This document shows positions 51,711 to 59,711 of a stretch of DNA of 64,000 nucleotides, one piece after another. The first letter of the stretch is position 1; each line of letters begins with the position of its first letter. This stretch comes from Acidovorax delafieldii. Its GTDB lineage: Bacteria > Pseudomonadota > Gammaproteobacteria > Burkholderiales > Burkholderiaceae_C. A program made the translations under genes and the position numbers. The notes under the pieces are model-generated. The model was not told the origin of the DNA. It saw only the letters and a program-made list of their open reading frames with translations, and searched no databases. The stretch is from contig NZ_VJWE01000012.1 of the NCBI RefSeq assembly GCF_007993815.1, positions 1-64,000 of the forward strand, given 5' to 3'.

Positions 51711-51965
51711 ATGAAACCGATGACTCTGACGGCTTGGCTCTGGCGGGCGGTGCTGGCCGCAGGTGTGGCTGGCTGCGCCTACACACCCCCCGCGCCGTTC
51801 GTTGTTGTTGGCAACGGGAAGTCGGTATCCATCAACTGGGAAAATTCAACGCTGGGCCCTGACGGAGCCCTCAATGCGGCCGAAAAACACTGCGCGCGAT
51901 ATGGCCTGGGGGCAGAACTGTTGGCCCAGGTCAGTCGCTTTGAAGTGATCTACCGCTGCGTGTAA
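51711..51965 (+). CDS. Small putative lipoprotein
   Basis: An 84-residue protein (88 if ATG at 51699 is used). TLTAWLWRAVLAAGVAGC ends in a VAGC lipobox, then AYTPPAPFVVVGNGKSVSIN. Two further cysteines (EKHCARYG, YRCV) lie in the mature part. It is not assigned to a known family. It follows the YeeE gene by 50 bp and may be co-transcribed. A 64-bp repeat begins 33 bp after its stop. Confidence 0.7.
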   Translation: MKPMTLTAWLWRAVLAAGVAGCAYTPPAPFVVVGNGKSVSINWENSTLGPDGALNAAEKHCARYGLGAELLAQVSRFEVIYRCV

Positions 51966-51997
51966 GCCCCTCGCTGCAGACTCGCAATCCAACTGCG

Positions 51998-52061
51998 CTT
52001 TCAGACATTTTGGGCTCGAAGCGCTAGAAATATCTGCCTGTAAAGCTATAAAAATAATAGC
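51998..52061 (-). repeat. 64-bp dispersed repeat, copy F
   Basis: On the minus strand it begins GCTATT and carries the core CTAGCGC (forward 52021-52027) at positions 35-41, in register with other copies. It lies between the convergent lipoprotein and gabD genes. Confidence 0.75.
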
Positions 52062-52104
52062 TATTCACCGGCAGAGCGAAGCGACAGCCCCCCGGGGCAT
52101 CCGC

Positions 52105-53601
52105 TCACTGGCCGCTCTGGATGTCGCCCAGGCACAGGTATTTGATCTCCACATAGTCGTCCATGCCGTAGTGCGAGCCTTCGCGGCCCAGGCCCGACTG
52201 CTTGACGCCGCCAAAGGGTACGTGCTCTGTGGCCAGAATGCCCACGTTGGCACCGACCATGCCGTATTCCAGCGCCTCGGTCACGCGGAAGATGCGACCC
52301 ACGTCGCGGCTGTAGAAGTAGCTGGCCAGGCCGAACTCGGTGTTGTTGGCTGCGTCGATGGCTTCCTGCTCGGTCTTGAACTTGAACACGGGCGCAAACG
52401 GGCCAAAGGTTTCTTCGCGGGCACACAGCATGTCGGCCGATGCATTGGCCACCACCGTGGGCTCGAAGAACTGCCCGGAGCCCAGGCTCTTGAGCCGCTG
52501 GCCGCCAGCCACCACCTGTCCGCCCTTGGCCAGCGCGTCGTCCACGTGGCGCTGCACCTTGGCCAGAGCCGCTTCCTCGATCAGCGGGCCCTGGTTCACT
52601 CCGGCTTCAAAGCCATTGCCTACCTTGGCCGTCTTGACCTTGGCGGCGAACTTGGCCACGAACTCGTCGTACACGCCTTCCTGCACGTAAAAGCGGTTGG
52701 TGCATACGCAGGTCTGGCCCGCGTTGCGGTACTTGCTGGCAAAGGCGCCTTCCACGGCGCTGTCGATGTCGGCATCGTCAAACACCAGGAAGGGCGCATT
52801 GCCGCCCAGCTCCAGCGACATCTTCTTGACCGTGGGGGCCGACTGCGCCATCAGGATGCGGCCCACTTCGGTGCTCCCCGTGAAGCTGATGTGGCGCACA
52901 ACGTCGCTTGCGCACAGCACCTTGCCGATGGCAATGGAGTTGTCGCTGTCCGCGGGCAGGATGTTGAACACACCGGCCGGAATGCCCGCGCGGATGGCCA
53001 GCTCGGCGGCGGCCAGGGCGGTGAGTGGTGTCAGCTCGGCCGGCTTGATGACCACGGGGCAGCCCGCAGCCAGCGCAGGCGCGACCTTGCGGGTGATCAT
53101 GGCCAGCGGGAAGTTCCATGGCGTGATGGCCGCGCACACGCCGATGGGTTGCTTGAGCACCAGCAGGCGCCGGTTGTTGTCAAACTGGGGCAGGGTCTCG
53201 CCGTTGACGCGCTTGGCCTCTTCGGCAAACCATTCCACAAAGCTCGCGCCGTAGGCGACCTCGCCCTTGGCTTCTGGCAGGGGCTTGCCCTGTTCGGCGG
53301 TCATGATGCGGCCCAGGTCGTCCTGATTGGCCATGAGCAGGTCAAACCACTTGCGCAGGATGATGCTGCGCTCCTTGGCGGTCTTGGTCTTCCAAGGGCC
53401 CCAGGCGGCGTTGGCGGCGGCAATGGCGGCCTCGGCATCCTGCGGGCCCAGATTGGCCACGTCGGCCAGCTTCAGTCCCGTGGCTGGGTCGTTCACGTCA
53501 AAGCGGCTGCTGCCCGCCACCCACTGGCCGTTGATGAGGCCGTCAGTCTTGAGCAGCGTGGGGTCGTTCAGCAGTGTGAGGGGAGATGTCTTCATGTCCA
53601 T
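52105..53601 (-). CDS. gabD: Succinate-semialdehyde dehydrogenase
   Basis: A 498-residue aldehyde dehydrogenase. The NAD(P) loop FTGSTEVGR, the catalytic Glu in LELGGNAPFLVF and the catalytic Cys in AGQTCVCTNR are intact, with ITPWNFPLAMITRKVAPAL and the C-terminal PFGGVKQSGLGREGS. Close overall match to GabD. It oxidises succinate semialdehyde to succinate, the step after GabT. It is the last gene of the gabT-ABC-gabD row, 194 bp after the second permease gene. Start ATG at 53601 or 53595. Confidence 0.92.
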   Translation of the reverse strand: MDMKTSPLTLLNDPTLLKTDGLINGQWVAGSSRFDVNDPATGLKLADVANLGPQDAEAAIAAANAAWGPWKTKTAKERSIILRKWFDLLMANQDDLGRIMTAEQGKPLPEAKGEVAYGASFVEWFAEEAKRVNGETLPQFDNNRRLLVLKQPIGVCAAITPWNFPLAMITRKVAPALAAGCPVVIKPAELTPLTALAAAELAIRAGIPAGVFNILPADSDNSIAIGKVLCASDVVRHISFTGSTEVGRILMAQSAPTVKKMSLELGGNAPFLVFDDADIDSAVEGAFASKYRNAGQTCVCTNRFYVQEGVYDEFVAKFAAKVKTAKVGNGFEAGVNQGPLIEEAALAKVQRHVDDALAKGGQVVAGGQRLKSLGSGQFFEPTVVANASADMLCAREETFGPFAPVFKFKTEQEAIDAANNTEFGLASYFYSRDVGRIFRVTEALEYGMVGANVGILATEHVPFGGVKQSGLGREGSHYGMDDYVEIKYLCLGDIQSGQ

Positions 53602-53795
53602 GGGAATACTTCCGGGAGAGGTGACGAAACAGAGGGCGAGCAGAAAAGAGAAGGGGAGCAGAGCGGGTAGCCAACGACCCGCGTACATCTAGCCAAAGGC
53701 TAGCATGGGCGGGGCTGCGCCATGCGTCGCCAAAGTGGCACGGGCAACAGGGGCATGGGTGTGGATGCGTGCATGGTTGAACACGGCTTGCGCCG
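53602..53795. other. Gap between permease gene and gabD
   Basis: A 194-bp gap. It holds a small inverted repeat CTAGCC/GGCTAG with a 3-nt loop (53689-53703). I see no gene; gabD may have its own promoter here. Confidence 0.4.
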
Positions 53796-54614
53796 TCATG
53801 CGCGCCGGCCCCGCAGCCACTCCAGCGCCAGCAAGAGGCTGGTGGTGAAGAGGATGAGCAGTGTGGCCACGGCGGCAATGGTGGGCGAAATGTTCTCGCG
53901 GATGCCATTGAACATCTGGCGCGGCAGCGTGGACTGGTCGGCCCCGGCCAGGAAGAGGGTGACCACCACTTCGTCAAAGGAGGTGGCAAACGCAAACAGC
54001 GCGCCGGAGATCACGCCCGGCGCAATCACCGGCAGCGTGACGCGGAAGAAAGTGTTGAGCGGTGTCTCACCCAGGCTCAGCGAGGCGCGCACCAGGTTGT
54101 GGTTGAAGCCCGCCAGCGTGGCCAGCACGGTGGTCAGCACAAAGGGTGCGCCCAGGGCTGCGTGCACGATGATGAGGCCGAAGTAGCTGTCGGCCAGGCC
54201 CAGCGGCGCGAAGTACAGGTAGGTGGCCACGCCCACCACGATGATGGGCACCACCATGGGGGCAATCAGGATGGCCATGAGCAGTCCCTTGAACCGAAAG
54301 TCCGCCCGCGACAGGCCCACGGCGGCCAGGGTGCCCAGCACAGTGGCAATCAGCGTGGCTGCGGGCGCCACGATGAAGCTGTTGCGCGTGGCACGGGCCC
54401 ATTCGGCCGACTCGAACAGGTTGCGGTACCACTTGAGCGACCAGCCGTGGATGGGGTAGGCGAGGAAAGAGCTTTCGGAGAACGACAGCGGCACCATCAC
54501 CAGGATGGGGGCCAGCAGGAACACCAGCACGGACACGCACAGCGCGCGCACGGCCCACCAGCCGAGCTTGTCGGCCAACGTGGCGTACAGGGGGAATTGG
54601 GGCAGGCGAAACAT
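53796..54614 (-). CDS. ABC transporter permease, PotC type
   Basis: A 272-residue inner-membrane permease with about six helices. It has the EAA-type cytoplasmic loop around ASLSLGETPLNTFFRVTLP and the FAFATSFDEVVVTLFL segment typical of spermidine/putrescine PotC permeases. It pairs with the longer permease upstream to form the membrane channel. It is transcribed with gabT and the other ABC genes, which points to 4-aminobutyrate or polyamine import. Confidence 0.92.
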   Translation of the reverse strand: MFRLPQFPLYATLADKLGWWAVRALCVSVLVFLLAPILVMVPLSFSESSFLAYPIHGWSLKWYRNLFESAEWARATRNSFIVAPAATLIATVLGTLAAVGLSRADFRFKGLLMAILIAPMVVPIIVVGVATYLYFAPLGLADSYFGLIIVHAALGAPFVLTTVLATLAGFNHNLVRASLSLGETPLNTFFRVTLPVIAPGVISGALFAFATSFDEVVVTLFLAGADQSTLPRQMFNGIRENISPTIAAVATLLILFTTSLLLALEWLRGRRA

Positions 54615-54645
54615 GGGCAGCGACTTTCAGCTTTGGAGGGAGTGA

Positions 54646-55968
54646 TCAGCCCAGACTCAATTCTGCTTTGCCAATGCGGCGGTACACGCCGTACAGCAGC
54701 AGCGTGGCAGCCAGCAGCAGGGCACCCAGCGCGCAGGCCATGCCCCAGTTCACTTCCACATTGGTGTAGCGGGCGATGTAGTAGCTCAGCATCTGGTCAT
54801 CGGCCCCGCCCAGCAGCGCGGGCGTGACGTAGTAGCCAATGGCCAGGATGAACACCAGCAGGGCACCCGCGCCAATGCCGGGGTAGGTTTGCGGCACATA
54901 CACCCGAAAGAACGCGGCAATGGGCGAGCTGCCCAGCGACACCGCCGCACGCAAGTAGGTGGGCGGCACGCTTTTCATCACGCTGTATAGCGGCAGGATC
55001 ATGAACGGCAGCAGGATGTGCACCATGGCAATCACCACGCCCGTGCGGTTGAACAGCAGCGCCAGCGGCTGTTCGATCACGCCCAGGCCCATCAGGCCCC
55101 GGTTGACCAGGCCTTCGGATTGCAGCAGCACGATCCAAGCGGCCACACGCACCAGGATCGAGGTCCAGAAAGGCACCAACACCAGGATCATCAGCACGTT
55201 GGCCGAACGCGCAGGCAATGAGGCCAGCCACCAGGCCAGCGGGTAGCCCACCAGCAGGCACACCAGTGTGACCACCAGGCTGATGTGGAACGTGCGCAGC
55301 AGGATGCCGCCGAAGGCGCGCTGCTCCTCGGGCATGCGCTCGACCTGGCCCAGTGCGTCGCGCTGCAGGTCCACCGATGCAAGCAGGTAGTCGGGCGTCC
55401 AGCGGGCGCCGTTCTTGGCAATGGCGCGCCAGAAGGGAGTCTCGCCCCAGCGGGGGTCGGCGCCCAGCAGGCGCTCCCTGATGGCGTCGGCAGAACCTTC
55501 AAAAGGCAGGTCGCGGTAGGCCCCCATCACCATGGAGCGTGCGCCCGGCACCTCGGAGTTGAGCCGGCGCGCCAGGGCTCCAGCGTCCGAACGGTCGGGC
55601 AGGCGGGCTAGATCGCCCACCAGCGCGGCGTAGGCCGCCGCCGGTGGTGCGTCGCGCCGGTCCCAGCCGTCAAGGGCACGCATGGTGCCGGGCAGTGCGT
55701 TGGCCACTTCGGGGTTCTCCACCGCGCGCTGCAGCAGCGCGGCAATGGGCACCAGCAGCGTGAGCAGCAGAAACACCAGCAAGGGCAGCGTGAGGCTGAA
55801 CGCCCGCCATTTGCGCCGCACTTCGGCGCGTGCCAAGGCTTTGCGCAGCGCGCCGGGGGCGTGGCTGTCCTGTGCGCGGTGCGGGGCCATATCAGGGGCG
55901 TTCATGGCGATCACGCCGGAGTGGGCTTGCATGGTGGTGGGCTCTGTCTGCTGCTGGTGTGGGCTCAT
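54646..55968 (-). CDS. ABC transporter permease, PotB type, with long periplasmic insert
   Basis: A 440-residue permease, longer than the usual ~290 of PotB. A ~40-residue N-terminal cytoplasmic leader precedes helix 1 (LTLPLLVFLLLTLLVPIAALL). About 145 residues of periplasmic sequence (charged, with DRRDAPPAAAYAALVGDL) then lie before helix 2. The EAA loop is around LRAAVSLGSSPIAAFFRVYVP. The true start may be a later Met (residues 13 or 22). It lies 23 bp after the binding-protein gene. Confidence 0.9.
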   Translation of the reverse strand: MSPHQQQTEPTTMQAHSGVIAMNAPDMAPHRAQDSHAPGALRKALARAEVRRKWRAFSLTLPLLVFLLLTLLVPIAALLQRAVENPEVANALPGTMRALDGWDRRDAPPAAAYAALVGDLARLPDRSDAGALARRLNSEVPGARSMVMGAYRDLPFEGSADAIRERLLGADPRWGETPFWRAIAKNGARWTPDYLLASVDLQRDALGQVERMPEEQRAFGGILLRTFHISLVVTLVCLLVGYPLAWWLASLPARSANVLMILVLVPFWTSILVRVAAWIVLLQSEGLVNRGLMGLGVIEQPLALLFNRTGVVIAMVHILLPFMILPLYSVMKSVPPTYLRAAVSLGSSPIAAFFRVYVPQTYPGIGAGALLVFILAIGYYVTPALLGGADDQMLSYYIARYTNVEVNWGMACALGALLLAATLLLYGVYRRIGKAELSLG

Positions 55969-55991
55969 GGCTCAGGCGGGCGGGCGCAGGC

Positions 55992-57026
55992 TTACTGCGT
56001 GGCCCAGGCGGCAAAGCGCTTTTCCAGCGCCTCGCCCTGGTCGGCCCAGAAGCCCACGCTGAACTGCAGGGCCTCCTTGGCGTTGGTGGCCGAGGTGGGC
56101 AGGTCGTCCAGCACCTTCTTGTCCAGCGACGCCAGGGCCTTGGTGTTGGCCGGACCATAGGCAATGTTCTGTGCATAGGCGGCTTGCTGTGGGGTCTGCA
56201 TCGTGAAGGCGATGAACTTCACAGCAGCATCCTTGTTGGGTGTGCCCTTGGGAATGGCCCAGTAGTCCAGGTCGTAGATGCCGCCGGGCCAGTAGATCTT
56301 GAGGTTGCGGCCTTCGCGGTTGGCGGCGTCGATGCGGCCGTTGAACACCGTGGTCAGGGTCACATCGCCTGCGACCAGGAACTGGGGCGCCTGGGCACCG
56401 GCCTCCCACCACTGGATGTTGGGCTTGAGTTCGCTCAGCTTCTTGAACGCGCGGTCGGCGCCGTCCTTGGTGGCCAGCACCTTGTACACGTCGGCGGGCT
56501 TCACGCCATCGGCCAGCAGCGCAAATTCGAGGTTGTAGCGCGCGCCCTTGCGCATGCCGCGCTTGCCCGGGATCTTCTTGGTGTCCCAGAAGTCAGCCCA
56601 GCTGGTGGGTGGGGTCTTGAGCTTGTCGCCGTTGTAGGCCATGACGGTGGACCACACAAAGATGCCCACGGCGCACTCGTTCACCGCAGCGGGCAGCAGG
56701 TCGGCCTTGGGCACGATCTTGCTGTAGTCCAGCTTTTCGTACAGGCCTTCATCGCAGCCGCGCGCGGCGTCGGGCGATTCGACCTCGACCACGTCCCAGG
56801 TCACCTTCTTGGCCTCGACCATGGCCTTGACCTTGGCCTGCTCGCCGTTGTACTCCACGGCCACGATCTTGTTGCCTGCCTTTTCGTAGGGCTCGTAGAA
56901 GGCCTTCTTTTGTGCATTGGCGTTGGCACCGCCGAAGTTGACGACGGTGAGTTGCTGCTGCGCCAGGCTGGGCAGGGCCAGGCAGGCAGACAGGGCAGCG
57001 CAGGCGATCAGGCTCTTGTTTTTCAT
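55992..57026 (-). CDS. ABC transporter periplasmic substrate-binding protein, PotD type
   Basis: A 344-residue binding protein with signal peptide LIACAALSACLALPSLAQ. The mature fold (LTVVNFGGANANAQKKAFYE, IKIYWPGG-like KIYWPGGIYDLDYWAIPKG, AAVKFIAFTMQ) matches the PotD/PotF group of polyamine and related amine binders. The substrate is likely 4-aminobutyrate or a polyamine, from context. It lies between the ATPase and permease genes. Confidence 0.9.
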   Translation of the reverse strand: MKNKSLIACAALSACLALPSLAQQQLTVVNFGGANANAQKKAFYEPYEKAGNKIVAVEYNGEQAKVKAMVEAKKVTWDVVEVESPDAARGCDEGLYEKLDYSKIVPKADLLPAAVNECAVGIFVWSTVMAYNGDKLKTPPTSWADFWDTKKIPGKRGMRKGARYNLEFALLADGVKPADVYKVLATKDGADRAFKKLSELKPNIQWWEAGAQAPQFLVAGDVTLTTVFNGRIDAANREGRNLKIYWPGGIYDLDYWAIPKGTPNKDAAVKFIAFTMQTPQQAAYAQNIAYGPANTKALASLDKKVLDDLPTSATNAKEALQFSVGFWADQGEALEKRFAAWATQ

Positions 57027-57077
57027 GGTGCGGTTTCCTAGGGTTGAGGGAAGGGGACGGGGAACAAAAAATGCGGT

Positions 57078-58187
57078 TCAGTGAACGGTGGTCGGGGCGT
57101 AGATGCGCACGGACTCCGTGGGGAACTCCAGCAGCACCGCATCGCCAGGTTCGGGGTGCGGGTTGGCGTCGGCGCGGGTCAGCGGCAGCTTGACGGTGGC
57201 CTGCGCCTGGCCGGCGCCGATGTCGCACATCAGGCGCAGGTGGTCGCCGTAATAGATGGCACGGGCCACCGTGGCGCGCAGGGCGGGGGCCTGGGGCGTG
57301 GCGCTGGCGGCATGCAGCGCAATGCGCTCGGGGCGGATGCAGGCCTCGGCCGGGGCGCCGGGTGCCAGGTGGTTCACATTGAGGCCGGGCAGGCGCTGGC
57401 CGTCAGGCAACTGCAGTGCCCACGCCGTACCACTGCCTTGCAGCGTACCGGTGATGACCGTGCTGTCGCCCACAAAACCCGCCACAAAGCGGTTGGACGG
57501 GGTCTCGTACAGTGACTCCACATCGGCCAACTGCTGAATGACACCTTCGTTGAACACCGCCACGCGGTCGCTCATGGTGAGGGCTTCGCCCTGGTCATGG
57601 GTCACGTACACAAAGGTCACACCCAGCTGGCGGTGCAGCTCTTTCAGCTCGATCTGCATGTGCTCGCGCAGCTGCTTGTCCAGTGCGCCCAGGGGCTCGT
57701 CCATCAGCACCAGCTGGGGGTTGAACACCAGGGCGCGGGCCAGCGCCACGCGCTGCTGCTGGCCGCCCGACAGGCGTGCGGGCAGGCGGTCGGCCATGCC
57801 CGACAGGCGGACCATGTCCAGCGCCTTCTTCACGCGTTCGGCCTGCTCGGCCTTGGGCACCTTGCGCACGGTGAGCGGGTAGGCCACGTTCTGCCCCACG
57901 GTGAGGTGGGGGAACAGCGCGTAGTTCTGGAACACCATGCCAAAGTTACGCTTGTGCGGCGGCGTGCGCGTGATCTGCTTGCCATCGAGCAGGATGTCGC
58001 CCGCGGTGGGCGACTCGAAGCCGGCCAGCATCATCAGCGTGGTGGTCTTGCCAGAGCCCGAAGGCCCCAGCAGGCTCAGGAACTCGCCGCGCTGGATGTC
58101 CAGGTCCAGCGCACGCACCACAAGCTGTTCGCCGTCGTAGGTTTTTTGCACGCCGCTGAAGCGGACCAGGGGTTCTGCGTGGTTCAT
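57078..58187 (-). CDS. ABC transporter ATP-binding protein, PotA type
   Basis: A 369-residue ATPase. Walker A GPSGSGKTTTLMML, Q-loop MVFQNYALFPHLTV, signature LSGGQQQRVALARAL and Walker B QLVLMDEPLGALD are intact. A C-terminal TOBE-type domain (CIRPERIALHA) fits the PotA subfamily. MNHAEPLV is taken as the start; six codons upstream are also open. It powers the permease pair and lies 30 bp after gabT. Confidence 0.93.
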   Translation of the reverse strand: MNHAEPLVRFSGVQKTYDGEQLVVRALDLDIQRGEFLSLLGPSGSGKTTTLMMLAGFESPTAGDILLDGKQITRTPPHKRNFGMVFQNYALFPHLTVGQNVAYPLTVRKVPKAEQAERVKKALDMVRLSGMADRLPARLSGGQQQRVALARALVFNPQLVLMDEPLGALDKQLREHMQIELKELHRQLGVTFVYVTHDQGEALTMSDRVAVFNEGVIQQLADVESLYETPSNRFVAGFVGDSTVITGTLQGSGTAWALQLPDGQRLPGLNVNHLAPGAPAEACIRPERIALHAASATPQAPALRATVARAIYYGDHLRLMCDIGAGQAQATVKLPLTRADANPHPEPGDAVLLEFPTESVRIYAPTTVH

Positions 58188-58217
58188 GGTGGTGGGGGCA
58201 ATCAAGGGAGAAGGGAT

Positions 58218-59510
58218 TCAGCCCACAGCCGCGAAGCTGTCGGCCAGGATGGCCAGGCCTTCGTGCAGCAGTTCGTCCGATGCCGTCAGGGGCACCAGGA
58301 TGCGGATCACGTTGCCGTAGGTGCCGCAGGACAGCAGGATGAGCCCGCGCCGCGCGGCTTCGGCCACGACCTTTTTGGTCAATGCGGCGTCGGGGCGGTG
58401 TACATCGCCGTTTTCAAACAGCTCGATCGCCACCATGGCACCCAGGCCGCGCACGTCGCCGATGGCGGGTACTTTGGCGGCCATTGCTTTCAGGGCACTG
58501 ACCAGCAGCGCGCCCATGTCCTGGCTACGGGCCAGCAGGTTTTCCTGCTCGAACGCATCGATCACCGCCAGGGCTGCCGCGCAGGCCACCGGGCTGCCCG
58601 CATAGGTGCCGCCCAGGCCGCCAGCTGCAGGCGCGTCGATGATGTCAGCGCGGCCCACCACGCCCGACAGGGGGAAGCCGCCCGCCAGCGACTTGGCGGC
58701 GGTGATGAGGTCGGGGGCCACCGGCCATTGTTCGCAGGCGAACCACGTGCCCGTGCGGCCCGCGCCGGTCTGCACTTCGTCGGCAATCAGCAGGATGCCG
58801 TACCGGTCTGCGAGGGCCTTGAGGCCGGTGATGAACTCGGGCGGGGCCACATAGAAGCCGCCTTCGCCCTGCACGGGCTCGACGATGAAGGCGGCCACGC
58901 GCTCGGGCTCGATGTCGTTCTTGAAGATCAGCTCCACCGAATGCAGGGCCTGCTCCACGCTCACACCATGCAGTGCGTTGGGGAACAGCGCGCGGTAGGT
59001 CTCACCCGGGAACGGACCAAAACCCACCTTGTACGGAACGACCTTGCCGGTGAGGCCCAGCGTGAGGTTGGTCCGGCCGTGGTAGCCGCCCGTGAAGGCG
59101 ATCACGCCAGGGCGCTTGGTGTAGGCGCGGGCGATCTTGATGGCGTTTTCCACGGCCTCGGCGCCGGTGGTGAGCAGCAGGCTCTTTTTGGCAAACGCGC
59201 CGGGGGCCAGCGTGTTCAGGCGCTCGCACACTTCCACGTACGGTTCGTACGCCACCACCTGAAAGCAGGTGTGGGTGTACAGGTCCAGCTGGGCCTTGAC
59301 GGCGGCGATCACGCCAGCGTGCAGGTGGCCGGTGTTGAGCACCGCGATGCCACCGGCAAAGTCGATGAAGCGGCGGCCCTCCACATCCCACAGCTCAGCG
59401 TTGCGGGCCTTGTGGATGAAGAGTTCATGGGCCTGGCCCACGCCCCGGGCCACGGCGGCGTGGCGGCGGGTGAGGAGGGCGGCGTTGGTGAAATGGCGGT
59501 CTTGCTGCAT
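58218..59510 (-). CDS. gabT: 4-aminobutyrate aminotransferase
   Basis: A 430-residue class III PLP enzyme. Motifs: LLTTGAEAVENAIKIAR, GGYHGRT, the PLP Asp in LIADEVQTGAGRTG and the Schiff-base Lys in AAKSLAGGFPLSGVVG, followed by GGTYAGSPVACAA. It transfers the amino group of 4-aminobutyrate to 2-oxoglutarate, giving succinate semialdehyde for GabD. It heads the minus-strand row and is divergent from a GabR/MocR-type regulator over 201 bp. MQQDRHFTN is the family-typical start. Confidence 0.94.
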   Translation of the reverse strand: MQQDRHFTNAALLTRRHAAVARGVGQAHELFIHKARNAELWDVEGRRFIDFAGGIAVLNTGHLHAGVIAAVKAQLDLYTHTCFQVVAYEPYVEVCERLNTLAPGAFAKKSLLLTTGAEAVENAIKIARAYTKRPGVIAFTGGYHGRTNLTLGLTGKVVPYKVGFGPFPGETYRALFPNALHGVSVEQALHSVELIFKNDIEPERVAAFIVEPVQGEGGFYVAPPEFITGLKALADRYGILLIADEVQTGAGRTGTWFACEQWPVAPDLITAAKSLAGGFPLSGVVGRADIIDAPAAGGLGGTYAGSPVACAAALAVIDAFEQENLLARSQDMGALLVSALKAMAAKVPAIGDVRGLGAMVAIELFENGDVHRPDAALTKKVVAEAARRGLILLSCGTYGNVIRILVPLTASDELLHEGLAILADSFAAVG

Positions 59511-59711
59511 GGTGTGGGCGGTGGCTGTGAAGGACAAAAAGGGAATGAAAACCAGGAATGGGGCGAATTCTGGAATCCACGCCACGGCCCGTCCATGTAC
59601 AGCGCAGCGCTGTTTGGCGCGCACTGTGCAGGTCTAGAATCCTGTACAGGCAATCCCTGATTTGGTGTGCGCCAACCCAGTGCACAATTCGCCCCCTTTT
59701 TTGCTCCCCTG
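59511..59711. promoter_or_regulatory. Divergent gabT / regulator control region
   Basis: TGTACAG occurs at 59596-59602 and 59643-59649, with a one-mismatch copy TGTGCAG at 59625-59631, all in one direction. A -10-like TAGAAT (59634-59639) for the regulator lies between the last two. Direct repeats at the own divergent promoter are what MocR/GabR regulators usually bind, but this assignment is inference. Confidence 0.5.
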
